A stretch of DNA of 64,000 bases from Leptasterias polaris (Eukaryota > Echinodermata > Asteroidea > Forcipulatida > Asteriidae): assembly GCA_037783415.1 (NCBI GenBank), contig JAZGTN010000054.1, positions 1-64,000 of the forward strand, given 5' to 3'. The translations under genes were made by a program, and so were the position numbers. Below the pieces are notes generated by a model. That model made no database searches. It was not told the origin of the DNA and saw only the letters and a program-made list of their open reading frames with translations. Shown in pieces: positions 53,320 through 64,000 of this stretch (position 1 is the first letter of the stretch; every line of letters starts with the position of its first letter).

Positions 53320-53745
53320 AAAAATAGGGAGAGGATGGAATAACAGACACTGGGTCCATGTGGAATTTAAAATTATCTTAGAGTTCGAGGAGACATTTTT
53401 TTCCTCTTCAAAAGGGCTTGAAAAAACATTTAAAATTGCCTTTTGTGTACAAGATTGGTATGGAATAAGAAACCATATAGATAATGGCTTGTTAGTGGAA
53501 TTTCTAAAGTGCATCCTGCTGGAGCCTCGGAGGCCTAAAGGATTTACATTGCCATTAAAGTTCGTGTCTTCTGTTTTGGCGCAGACGGGAACTGTGCTCT
53601 AGTGTATTGGCGAAACGCCATTTGGCATGACGACTGCAATATGTTTGGGGAATACGGATTAGTGTCTCGACTGACCAATTCGCTAGCGACTCTAGCTAAG
53701 TTCGAACCAATGCTTCGGACGAGAGGGTTCATAAATTATCGGTGA
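53320..53745 (+). pseudogene. Decayed OTU/vertnin-like fragment
   Basis: The first frame ends in EPRRPKGFTLPLKFVSSV. After a one-base shift near 53578 the next frame reads ADGNCALVYWRNAIWHDD. The pair LPLKF..S.ADGNC resembles the start of OTU/vertnin-like proteins encoded by some invertebrate mobile elements, where the Cys of DGNC is catalytic in OTU proteases. The fragment is short, frameshifted and ends within about 55 codons. Assignment rests on this motif only. Confidence 0.35.
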
Positions 53746-54228
53746 AGTTCAGTAAAAAACCCAATCAAGCACAATGTGATTTAAAAAGTATCATAGGTTT
53801 TCCCCGTCAATTTCAGCAAAAATCAATGTTATCATTACCACGCATTTAAATTTACGCATTTCCTCTAGTTCGATCAAACTATATAGGGTTTCTTTTTAGC
53901 TATTGCATTAAATTTCTTTCTAATTGCTGCTGATTTTTAAGGCATTCAATTAAAAGAGTTTTTGTAGGAATTGGCCGGGAAACCCATATAATAACTTTGT
54001 CTAAGGAAAGCACATCATTGTTTGGGGAGGAGTGACCGTAAACTACGGTAAATCCCACACTATATGATAAAAACAATGTAACCAACTTGTGAAAAGTTCA
54101 TCACGTAGTTTTGTGGTCATGTTTTTGGGGTGTTTTGTAATTTCCTCTTCTTTTATCCCCTTTCCCCCTAGCCCTCAAGTTGAGTGGCCTGATTTTTAGG
54201 GCCTTGTAGTTGACAATTTCCCATAAAA

Positions 54229-54245
54229 ACAACAGCAACAACAGC

Positions 54246-54286
<41 letters not shown>
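54229..54286 (+). repeat. (AAC)n microsatellite
   Basis: About 18 AAC units, the first few interrupted by AGC. Open frames of poly-Asn or poly-Leu across it are artefacts of the repeat. Confidence 0.92.
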
Positions 54287-54547
54287 AAGCTCTCAAAACA
54301 TGCAAAGCAGTTTGTTTGTCGGCAGTCAAGTTTGTGTACAATCATTCCGGGCTATTTCGATTGAGGCTTCCGAACTTTTAGTTGTTAGACGTTTGAAACA
54401 GTTGGTTTGAATGCATTTCAGACGAAAGTGTTTTCTGGAGGATTGTTACTCGTTTGAGCTTTTAATCAGTGAGCTTCCAGTTGTTTGTTTGTTTGTTTGT
54501 TTGTTGTTTTGTTAAATTGTTTTTGGGGTGTTTTCTTTCTCTCACGA

Positions 54548-54835
54548 AAGCCAAAGCGGTCAAGCACACAGGACTCAAGCTTTTGTATTCTGATCAGCAG
54601 AGTGTGGATTAGTTTTCAGCCCCAGTCTTGACACTTGTGTCCCCAAGGCAGACACTTAACCGTTATTACTTTGTCCTTCTGATGGGACGTAAAGTCGTAG
54701 ATACCATATCGATAAAGAGAAGGGGTTTGCCCCAGTGTTTTCTGGTATGGCTGGCTGAAGATTGCGCCACAACACCATGTAAACCGTTACACAGTGCTAT
54801 GTAAATACAGTATAGGCCTTATCATTTCAAACATT
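54548..54835 (+). mobile_element. tRNA-derived SINE, degraded
   Basis: AAGCGGTCAAGCACACAGGA, CTGATCAGCAGAGTGTGG, GACACTTGTGTCCCCAAGGC and GATGGGACGTAAAGTCG follow the SINE at 38508. Box B is disrupted and the tail is lost. A (GTTT)n run lies just upstream. Confidence 0.75.
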
Positions 54836-55593
54836 AGCTCTGCAAACATTGTACACACACACAACATTGCTTTGAGATGCCATCGGGTGTGATAAAGGCC
54901 TACTTTAGAACATGCGTATTATTAATGCGTATATTCAACCCATTTATTTGCTTTGGGTAAAAAAAAAAGTGAAATAATTATCAAATTTTAATTTTGAACA
55001 TCGCTGGGGCCCTGAAGGTGAATAATCGCAGTCGAACAGTAAATTGATTTGTATTGCTTTATTGTGAGCGGCAAATATTGTGGTGAAGTAAGTTAGTCGA
55101 ATGACAACAATTCGGAGGCCTGGAGGGCACATAGGGTTAGGGTAAAAAAAAAAAAATCCTATGAAAGATAAGCTTAGCGCTATGAACATACACGTGTGAT
55201 ACGATATTCTCAGTTTGTTAAAGTAAACCAGCTGATATCAGACTTGTTTCTCAAGTAACGGACGGTTTAACTGTATGTATACCACCAGTCTTTAGGTAAA
55301 GGGCGGAAACTCGTTGACAGCGACATTTCCATGTATTATACATCTACTCGGAAACAAGCTCAATAACGCCTGCTAATTGTCCCGTGCCATGTGTGCCTTT
55401 GCTGAGTCTTAAGATCAAATTGCTTACATGAGCTTTGATATAAAATTCACGTCAGTTCACTTCGATTGGCGCATCATTCATTATAATGCTAATTACGAGG
55501 GGTCGGCAACCTTTCCACGGACGTTCACTTCACAATAATTAAACAGTGTCTCATTTTTGTTTTAATTTGTTAGACGCCGTGATCATGATGTTT

Positions 55594-55944
55594 TTAAAGG
55601 GAACATATAACGTCCTTTATAGGTTTCTGCCATGGAACGGTTTGATTGTTTTAATTCTATATAAATGTAGGTATATACGACAAAACTAACCTGGAGTGTG
55701 ACAATTCATTGCAGGAAGAATAATCTGTTATGGGAATAATATGAGAAACGTTTCTGACAGTAACGTTTCACAGATTCAAATTTTTGGAGATAAAACCTCA
55801 TATCTTTTTCCATAACCACATTACTTCGAAGCGAAATAATTCTCAAAATGCTTTATATTATCAAAAGCTGCTGTACTTCAAACATAGTAAGTTTTTATTG
55901 CCATAATTTCAAGAGTGATTACAAAACGTATACATTCCCTTTAA
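55594..55944. mobile_element. TTAA-type MITE, second family, copy 2
   Basis: The ends are TTAAAGGGAACATATAACG and CGTATACATTCCCTTTAA, 351 bp in all. The interior hairpin TGAGAAACGTTTCTGACAG / AACGTTTCACAGA is shared with the copy at 48143. Confidence 0.85.
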
Positions 55945-56380
55945 ATGGACAGTGCTGTCAGGATCACAAAGCAGGCCTCTGGATTTACATGGCGAACTCG
56001 TACCCAGCATGCTCACGCCCTGCCCTCGTATCAAGTCTATCGAGAGTGCCCGCGGCGAGTGATTGGGTGAGAGTTCATAAATCCATGTTCAGCCACATGA
56101 CTGCTTTGATAGTGACGACAAAGCCCCTTTAATCGATACGTAATTACGCATGATGCATAATCGTAACAAACTCGTTTAAAATGTGGTTGGGGTAAATAAC
56201 CACAGCTTGATGCGATGGTTGAACCGAAACATTAAGACAGCTTCCATGCATGGGAAAACATAAGGCGGGAAAAAACAGGATGATAGGCCCCTATGGCCGG
56301 ATTAGTGACGTACAATTAGCTTGGAACCTATAGTAAGCTTTTATAGGTATGACATAATTAGCACAAGTTATACATAAGTG

Positions 56381-57139
56381 CAGATGGGTGCAAAAATACA
56401 AGGGCAATACATCAACAATCTTCGTTTTGCAGACGATATTGTACTCCTGGCAGAAAACAAAGAAGACCTCCAGTCTCTAGTTTCAAAGGTTGATGATAAA
56501 TCCTTGGATCAAGTCGAAAACTTCACCTACTTGGGTGGCGTGATTTCAGAAATCCCCACCAGTGAAAATGACATAAAGCGTAGAGTTGGACTAGCCATGG
56601 GAGCCATGCAAAAGCTGAACCCTATGGACATCCAATGACATAAAGAATTCAACCAAGCTTGATCTATACAGAGTCTTGGTTCTGCCCATAGCCACCTATA
56701 GCTCCGAGACATGGACACTGAAGAAAGCAGATGAACAGAGATTAAGGGTATTCGAGATGGCCTGCTTGAGAAAGATATTGGGGGTCACCAGAAGAGACAG
56801 ACTTCGCAACACAAGAGTTCGTGAACTGCTTCACTACTTCAAAGATCTTCCAACTACCATTAGGGGGAAAAAACTCAAGTATTTTGGTCATGTTAAAAGA
56901 ATGGACAGCGTCCGATACCCCAAAATTCTCCTAGAAGGAAACATTGCAGGAGGCAGACCCAGAGGTAGACTTGAAAAAAGGTGGCTCGAAGATATCAAAC
57001 ACTTCTGCGAAGAGGTTGATATACCATCTGTGGCTGCAGCAGGACAACTAGCAAGCAACAGAGACCTATGGAGACTCATAGTGGTTGGGAAGCCATCTCC
57101 GGGACCTGCCTCGGGAGGGCGGCTATAATGAAATAATGA
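56381..57139 (+). mobile_element. 5'-truncated RTE-type LINE with 11-bp target duplication
   Basis: ATACATAAGTG flanks both sides (56370-56380 and 57140-57150). Inside is the C-terminal part of a reverse transcriptase: NNLRFADDIVLLAE (catalytic FADD), VENFTYLGGVIS, then LYRVLVLPIATYSSETWTLK, RKILGVTRRDRLRNTRVREL, LKYFGHVKRMD and GGRPRGRLEKRW. A deletion removed the part between FADD and the YLGG motif. One missing base near 56625 shifts the frame. The 3' end is a short TAATGAAATAATGA run typical of RTE elements. Confidence 0.9.
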
Positions 57140-57609
57140 ATACATAAGTGATTACAAATAATGTTTCCGAGTATTTAAACAGTACCTCATCAGGTATTCA
57201 GAGCTTAATTCAATTTGATTATATTTGATAGAATGTACAATTAATCTTCTAAATGCTCTTGTTCCTGGGTTTATACAGTTTGTAGTCATCACACAATAAA
57301 GAAACTTGACATAAAAAGGGACGGTGTTGAGTTAGGTCAGCCATTACAGATAGGCCCATGCTGCAGTTGCATGCTGGATCTAGTCTATGAGCACACAGCT
57401 TCAATCCTACGTTGAAAATTGTTTCAGTGCAATTTAAAATGGAACATCATTCGATCATAAAGATTTAAACTTATGAGTGATTTAACGCGGAACAACAGAC
57501 TTGCCTTAAATTCTTAAAAGAAAAGGAGTGTGGTTGTATAAAATGTCGTTAATATAACTGATTTGTTTGTGTGTGCATTGTTTGAATCTTCACGAAACTT
57601 CACTCCTCT

Positions 57610-57870
57610 TAAACTCAACTCGGACTCAAGTACTGTTTAGCTAGTATGGTCATCGGACTGTGGGTTGGAACACCAGTCATGACACTTAATGGGTCCTTGA
57701 GCAAAACACCCAACCATAAATTGCTTCCCTTAAACCGGATGTAAAGGGCACCTACAAAGGCTTGGACTTTATTGCGTTGACCTCCGAAGTGCGAATACAA
57801 ACAGCTTGAGGTTGTATGCCTCCCAGGCGAGAGTTGAGAAAGTGTGCCCGACGAACAAGGGTAAAACCTT
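57610..57870 (+). mobile_element. SINE, degraded
   Basis: CTCGGACTCAAGTACTG, ATCGGACTGTGGGTTGGAAC, ATGACACTTAATGGGTCCTTG and AACCGGATGTAAAGGGCACC follow the 38508 SINE body with much divergence. Confidence 0.5.
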
Positions 57871-57872
57871 GA

Positions 57873-58085
57873 TAGCTGTCTCGTTGGCGTAGTGGTTTCT
57901 TGCCTCGCCTTCCTCTGGGACCCCGGTTCGAATCCCGCCGAAGGCACTATGTGGGATGGGTTTGCAGTCTCTACCTGACGGCGTGTGGGTTTTCCCTGGA
58001 ATAATTCTCTGTGGGGTTCTCCTCCCCGCACATTTAAATATGAAACTTCCTTACTTGTCTTCTCTCCATTGGGTTCTTGGCTATA
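57873..58085 (+). mobile_element. tRNA-derived SINE, second family
   Basis: A tRNA-like head CTCGTTGGCGTAGTGGTTTC (box A) and CCCGGTTCGAATCCCGCCGA (box B) precedes CACTATGTGGGATGGGTTTG and TGTGGGTTTTCCCTGG. The head could form a tRNA-like arm, but the attached body marks it as a SINE. Confidence 0.7.
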
Positions 58086-58865
58086 ATACAGTGATTAACT
58101 TCGCATTTCTGAGAATCCTTGGCTTCACAACCAGAATTAATAAATGGAATTAAATATAGCTGGTACGGTATGTTTGCCATAAAACAACAGTACTCAGAGA
58201 CTGTGTGCTATATAGCGCGTAATTTTGTAATACGACAATCTTTGTTGTTTTTAAAAAATGGGGCGGGGGAGGTCTGTGTTTTGGCTTTTAAGCAACGATA
58301 GGATTCCAATTTTATCTGGATTTCACCAGGATTACTTCCCAATCAAGATTTGTTTTTACAACTGAGTCAAATACAGTCCACGTCACTATAACGTCAATGT
58401 GAACAATGCAATCATAAAAAGATGAGACTTCTGTAAAACGATGCTTATAACGGATTATAGTTCAACCTTGTGGTTTAGGGACGACATTTCAGTCGAAATG
58501 AAAATGATTACTTCTGAGAAACATTCTTAACAAAAACCTTGACATGTCAAAAGAGCAGGTGGTTGTATTTGCGAATAACATGAATCGGTTTAATGTTTTC
58601 ATCTAATTTCCTCTAACTTAATAATCTAATAACATCTTATTGTACTGTTTTGCACCTTGCCTTGCAAGCATGACATAATAATCAGATATAGGTAAATATG
58701 TGAATATATGTTATATTTGCATCAGGGATAAAGAATATGTATGTACCCTACACCGATGTGTGTTAAGTACTGTACTCTGCATTTTCCTGGGTACAACGAA
58801 TAATAGTGTTTATATTAAAATTGTTGCGGTATCCATTGCTAAAATAAATTATTCGAACTGCCTCC

Positions 58866-59030
58866 TACCGGGCTAGCTCGGTGGTCTGATGGTATAATAT
58901 CTGTTCTAGAATGGCAAAAGTCATGTGTTCGAATCCCTCTTGATTTAAGTTTCACAGGACTCGGGGGAAGTACTGGGTATACAGTGCTATACACACATCG
59001 GTGATAGTAAAACACAAATAATTCGATATA
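58866..59030 (+). mobile_element. tRNA-derived SINE, third type
   Basis: GGGCTAGCTCGGTGGTCTGA (box A) and TGTTCGAATCCCTCTTG (box B) precede TCACAGGACTCGGGGGAAGT and GCTATACACACATCGGTG. Not a working tRNA: the acceptor stem does not pair. Confidence 0.65.
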
Positions 59031-60637
59031 TAAAAGGCCTAGCGGGAGATCTTTGCACTGAGAAAAAATTCTTTCAAAATAATTAGTAGTATAGCACAAA
59101 ATTCAAGGTTACAAATCGTTTTCTCACGTTTTTAATACATTTGTAGTTTCTTTTCCCAATATATACAAAACTCTGCACCATGTCCAAGTATCATGAAATG
59201 GTGACCTATCACTACAGCATGGTTGCTAAATCTGTTTGCAAGAAAAACAAAATGACTGAACGATGATCAAGTTGTGTACAGACGCGATGTTCACCGTAAT
59301 AGAACTACACTATAATAGCCTTCTGCATCGGACTGTATCACAGTGACACTGACTCACCGTTAATTCAGCATTTCATCGGGTGTAGTCTCTAACAGTTTAA
59401 TCACTTGGACGTAATTTTCTTTTCGCCATTTGAGAGAACGCATTAAAAGGTCAAGGCATTATGTTCAATTTGGTAATAGGCCTACGGTTCGCCTTTTGGT
59501 GGAGGTAAGATAGCCTGTTATAGATTTGTGAAGATAAACCACTCTTTCGTCGCATAGGCATACTACGAAAGATTTCCTACGTGCTTTATCATGAGTCTTT
59601 GTATGACCTCTGAATGTTCGCAACATTAATTAGAATTTGCAGAAGGAATTTCATTTAAAAATCATCATGTAAGTACTTGCACGTTACAAGCACGCCACAC
59701 CAATTAACACAAACTTATCATGAGCCCGAACGAACAACAGTGTTCTATATGAAATACAAGTTGATTACTATTAGAAAAAGTTTCCGTATCCGACTGCCAT
59801 TTTTTAAAATATTAAATTGGATATTGGACTTTGTTTTCCTTTTAAAAATACTCCTCTGTCCTGAATTTAAGGTAGATACAGTGGCAGTCAGATACGGAAT
59901 TTTAGCCCACTTAACCCAACTTTACCTGACCGGAGAATCTTATGATGACATTTTAACTGTGTATATAATTAACAACTATTTTGAGGTTTTTAAAGCATTA
60001 TTATAGAAAATTGGTGAATCGATATGACCGAATTATTCCCACCCTTTCACAGAACCAGAACGCAAGCTGCTATATTATATGAACAATAATGTCATTCCAC
60101 CTTCATGCACTTCTTTGTATAACGTACTTATACAATTTCCCTGCTTGCATCTCATTATTTCTTGATGTACTAAAAAACCCTGGTGCAAAGTGAATAGAAA
60201 ATGTTCTGGCTAAAACAGCCTGTCAAATAGATTAGAAACACCCGAGTGAGCATGAGTAAACCCATCACCGTGGGTTGGTGATTCCTATATTAAAGATGAG
60301 TAGGACACCCATGGCAGATTACGGTGGATGGATACTATAATTAAGACCGCTAAACTCCGGGAGTGTCAGTAAACTCAAATCACTGACATGACGTAGGATA
60401 GTGCACGATGTGATGTTTGGGAGGGGGAGGGGGAGTTACTTCTATCAGTCGCGAACAATGTCACTTAAGTACCTTACCATTGAGTAAAGACGCCATCGTC
60501 TAGCTTGCAATAATCCTACCTGCCTTCAACCAATTTGAGATGACTTGCTCGATTTGATTTTGGTTTCGATTTTCAGCCATTGTCGATCCACTGCAGGATG
60601 AAGACCTCTAATGCTTGTTCGTACCAATTGACTGTCA
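59031..60637. other. No gene recognised
   Basis: The longest frame is about 109 codons (59677-60006, +). It is hydrophobic and Lys/Ile-rich with no motif, and I treat it as chance in AT-rich DNA. Confidence 0.45.
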
Positions 60638-60661
60638 CCACCACCCCCCCCCCCCCCCCCA
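60638..60661 (+). repeat. Poly-C tract
   Basis: CACCACCA leads into a run of about 19 C. It makes a false poly-Gly segment on the minus strand. Confidence 0.85.
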
Positions 60662-60863
60662 CCTCTGTATTGTTGCAGGTCGTCTCTCCATCTTTTTTTC
60701 TCTGGTGCCCCTTTTTCCGTTTGTTCCCATATGGTGTCCAGTGATTGATTGCTCAAATTAGATGATAATGCTATGTACTCTACTTTGACAGTCAAGATGG
60801 AAATATTTTTTAAATCGTATTTTTATAATTGGTATGAACTTTATTCATCAATAACGGTAGGTC

Positions 60864-61102
60864 CGGAAGCGTATTGACGCCACATGAGTAACACAAAATT
60901 TCTCTTATCGTGTACATACATGATAACTTATCATGTACATACACGTTAACTTATCATGTACGTACACGATAATTAAAACATTATCGTGCATGTACACAGT
61001 AAAAAGTTATCGTTTACCTTCACAATAAGTATGGACTTTCGTGTATACGTACACGATAAAAGAGATTTGTTTTGTATGTCATGTTGCGGCAATACGCTTC
61101 CG
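60864..61102. mobile_element. MITE built from TTATCGTGTACG palindromes
   Basis: The ends CGGAAGCGTATTGACGCCAC and (inverted) CGGAAGCGTATTGCCGCAAC are inverted repeats. Inside, about five imperfect palindromes of the form TTATCGTGTACG plus its complement follow each other. Length 239 bp, no coding capacity. Confidence 0.8.
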
Positions 61103-62220
61103 TAGTATTCAAATTGAAACGAATAATTGTCATCCTGTCCATTGAATCTCAATACTCGGGAAGTATACAAGTCCATTTAATTAAATTAAATTGAATTGAT
61201 TTGATTAACTGCCGTGGCGAAATTTTTTATTGACCTCTCGTTAAGTCTAGGATACACTGATACTTGATAGTAAAATGGAAATAGGAATGACGCCTTAATG
61301 TAAAACATTTAAACTTGGCACATTTACATTTTAATTTATAGTTTTGTTGTTTTATTTCCACCACGACCTCACATCCTTGAAATAAATCGTAACATAAGTA
61401 CATTCTACCACAATATTGGACGACGTAGACTATATAAACACATTCATTACGTTGATACCAGGTGAATTGAAGATTGAAACCAAACATTAATTACTCTGTT
61501 TATAATGAATGGTGTCCCGTCATATAACCGACAGATTGAAAACCAATTGTAGAATCATTATTTCATAATTGCCGATCAATCATAATCACCTCATCGGTAT
61601 AAATTAAACAAGAACGCTCTTGTTTTTCAAATACAAGATCAGCAAAGTGTTTATGGTGCTATTTCTCGTGTCATTTATGACGTCATAATCGTATGGCGTT
61701 CCTGCAGAAACAGTTTGCTTTCAATTGTTTTTGAAGCGAAGCCATATGCGTGTACTTATAATCAAAAGCCTGGTCCGGTGTGATTTCGGAATCAACCACT
61801 ACTCAACTTTAAAATTGTCCTGGATTTACAATCCAACCACCTGGTATTCATGTTTGTCTGCAAACATTTTAACTAACAATCTAAAACATTTCCATCCAGT
61901 ACTACCATGCCTGGTATGTGGCAGAGGTTGTATATCCCCCCCCCCCCCCCTAAAAAAAAACAAAAAACTAAAACCATACACTTCAACAACAAAAAACTCA
62001 CAAAAACACCCTAAAATACTATAAAGAATTTCTGATATTCGCAGTACACAATGACACAATATAGGGTGTACATCATTCCTCATATCGAGCACCAAATGCC
62101 AATACTGGACTAGAAATCCAATTACTGGATCTTTTGTCATGTTTAATTGTATCTAAAAAAAATACATAGATAGGTGGTAAGCGCGAAGTTATTTCAAAAC
62201 GGACGAGATGTAAAATTAGG
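61103..62220. other. No gene seen
   Basis: AT-rich sequence with a poly-C run followed by poly-A at about 61937-61970. No exon or RNA gene recognised. Confidence 0.5.
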
Positions 62221-62585
62221 TTAAAGGGACACGTTGCCTTTGGATCGGGCGTGTTGGTCTAATAAAAAGCGTTTGTAACCGTTTGTTATGAAATGCATAT
62301 GGTTAGAAAGATGTTTTAAAAGTAGAATACAATGATCCACACAAATATGCCTCGAAATTGCGTGGTTTTCCTTTTACTTTGCGAACTAACTCGGTCGGCC
62401 ATTTATGGGAGTCAAAAATCCCATAAATGGCCGACCGTGTTAGTTCACGATGTAAAAGGAAAACCACGCAATTTCGAGGCATATTTGTGTGGATCATTGT
62501 ATTCTACTTTTAAAACATCTTTCTAACCATATGCATTTCATAACAAACGGTTATAAATGCTTTATATAGACCAATTAACTCGCAC
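62221..62585. mobile_element. Palindromic TTAA-type MITE, third family
   Basis: It begins TTAAAGGGACACGTTGCCTT. The two arms (about 62268-62410 and 62418-62562) are almost perfect inverted copies around GGGAGTCAAAAATCCC, so both strands show nearly the same 64-codon frame. The right terminus after ATAGACCAATTAACTCG has diverged from the expected inverse end. Confidence 0.88.
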
Positions 62586-62599
62586 GGAGGTGATGTCGT

Positions 62600-63605
62600 T
62601 AGTTCTTTGAGCGAAGACTAACGTCTATGACGCGCCGTGACGTGCCAAATTGAGCCATTTATATTATTTATTTTTTGTAGACGCTGACACCAGATGTCCA
62701 CTTAAGCTGACAGTAGGCCTCCCACAGAATAAATCCGAAGCTTCCTCCGATGATTATGGGGGTATATGCGTTGGATCCAGAGAAACATAACGTGACATTT
62801 TCAAATGGGTTCTTACGGTTTTTATGCAAGGAAAACATTCATTAACTTGGATGTAATTCGGCCGCATGCCGTTGTATCCTTTGCTCAAGCATTTACTTTG
62901 GGGAAAAAAGTATCAACTATTGGCCAACAAACCTCTTCCCTTCTTCTCCTTACTCTTCATCCAAATTGTATCGAATTTAGAAGAAGCTAGATATGCAAAT
63001 GCAAACTCGATACCGAATTGTATATTTTAGTCGTTTATAGACATTAATTGCTAGTGAGGAGACTGCCGCCTGCGCCCCAGCAGCGCCACTACACAAATTT
63101 GATTTCAGAGGAGACAGTGATGACAAGAACAGCTGCCGTTATATTTGACCATTGATTTTACAAGCTATAATGACTGTTGTACATGGTTGTCTCACGACCA
63201 TAAACAGTCGATAACCACGTAAATGTCAGCCATATAACCCTAGCAACTTGATCAATATACATCATAATAGGTTGGTACCGTTGAGCCCCCATGGGCTGAT
63301 ACCGTCAAGCACTATAGCTGCACACAAACACACTGGGTGAAAGGACACTGTGTCAATGTTGGTTTTTCCAGATTCAAGAGATATCATGAACGTATTGTAA
63401 CAACTTAGGAATGTTTCAGCAGCTAAACAGACGGAAGTTGTCGTCTGCCTCCTATAAATTGAGACTTAAGTTAACACAAGAAATCGACGTTGGAAGTGTC
63501 ATGTCGTATCAGTCATGATAAACCACGCCTTCTTTACAAAGATGTGGCCCGGGGGCAGCCAGCCCTATGTAATGTGTTGAGATATTGTATGTATATTAAA
63601 ATTGT
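62600..63605. other. No gene recognised
   Basis: A 61-codon frame at 62805-62990 (+) has no motif. No repeat boundary is clear. Confidence 0.45.
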
Positions 63606-63609
63606 TGGG

Positions 63610-63705
63610 GTTGAATAAAGAACAATTTACTAGAGCGGGATTGAACCAATGACCTCCAGATTAACGTGCCGGCGCTCTACCAACTGAGCCCTATGTTGGC
63701 AGTCT
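63610..63705 (-). mobile_element. tRNA-like SINE head, minus strand
   Basis: The minus strand reads TAGGGCTCAGTTGGTAGAGC, GTTAATCTGGAGGTCATTGG, then TTCAATCCCGCTCT. It is the sister of 46130-46225. T-arm pairing is incomplete, so a functional tRNA is unlikely. Confidence 0.6.
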
Positions 63706-64000
63706 CCCTCTTTTTATATACATTTATTCATATTATCATTATTGGTGTTTTCTTGATGTGTGTATTATGTGTATGTATGTATGGATGGTTTTATCAAAAT
63801 AGTGGGGACGTGACAGTAAAACAAAGCATGATCAATGGAAAACAAAAGGAACAATGCTGTACTCACATTGGAATCCTTTGTATTTTTGGGTCCTCACTTT
63901 TATTATTTGCTTAGTCTAGGGAGGGTTAGTTAGAGGAACAAAGAAAAGTCCTCACATTGATAGCAATAAATCGATGTGTATGTATGTACTTAACATTTTT
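63706..64000. other. No gene seen
   Basis: T-rich sequence with short TATG repeats. The 82-codon frame at 63666-63914 begins within the SINE head and has no recognisable motif. Confidence 0.4.

Noticed and set aside
54101..54410. Poly-Leu and poly-Asn proteins
   Set aside because: They are translations of the (AAC)n microsatellite.

Overview
The window is a stretch of metazoan nuclear genome, most likely from an echinoderm. I infer a sea star or close relative. The evidence is two spliced vertebrate-like housekeeping genes, an L2/CR1-type LINE with a 2A-like peptide motif (a combination known from sea urchin), many TTAA-flanked palindromic MITEs of Kolobok/T2 type, and tRNA-derived SINEs. 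There are no operons and no prokaryotic features. The species assignment rests on remembered repeat families and was not checked by a search.

Layout. 1-22486 is a head-to-tail satellite array with a unit of about 1.76 kb, roughly 12.7 copies. Each unit carries two poly-G tracts, ten 19-21 bp sub-repeats mostly containing TAGGGTT, and a 12-bp palindrome. From about 4.7 kb on, the copies look identical outside the G tracts, apart from one substitution seen; the first ~4.7 kb is full of indels that look like uncorrected read error at a contig edge. The array stops 210 bp before the start codon of a frataxin gene (FXN, + strand, 22697-29089, five exons, predicted 213 aa). FXN introns 1 and 4 are filled with MITEs, SINE pieces and a palindrome carrying histone-type 3' stem-loops.

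29090-36600 is intergenic and rich in mobile elements. It holds a DNA transposon inserted in a 42-bp minisatellite, a 104-bp tandem duplication, and an almost complete but frameshifted LINE (minus strand, about 32131-35995) that splits an older repeat. 36665-45312 is a NUDT15-type Nudix hydrolase gene (minus strand, three exons, predicted 157 aa), tail-to-tail with FXN. Its 6.7-kb first intron holds a SINE, a 22-bp minisatellite, MITEs and a large inverted-repeat element.

45313-64000 has no gene I can name. It holds more MITEs and SINEs, a 5'-truncated RTE-type LINE with an 11-bp target duplication, a decayed OTU/vertnin-like fragment, and two weak coding candidates (48682-48816 minus and 49726-49926 plus).

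FXN serves mitochondrial Fe-S cluster assembly and NUDT15 cleans up oxidised or modified nucleotides. I see no sign that they are co-regulated; their adjacency is simply recorded.
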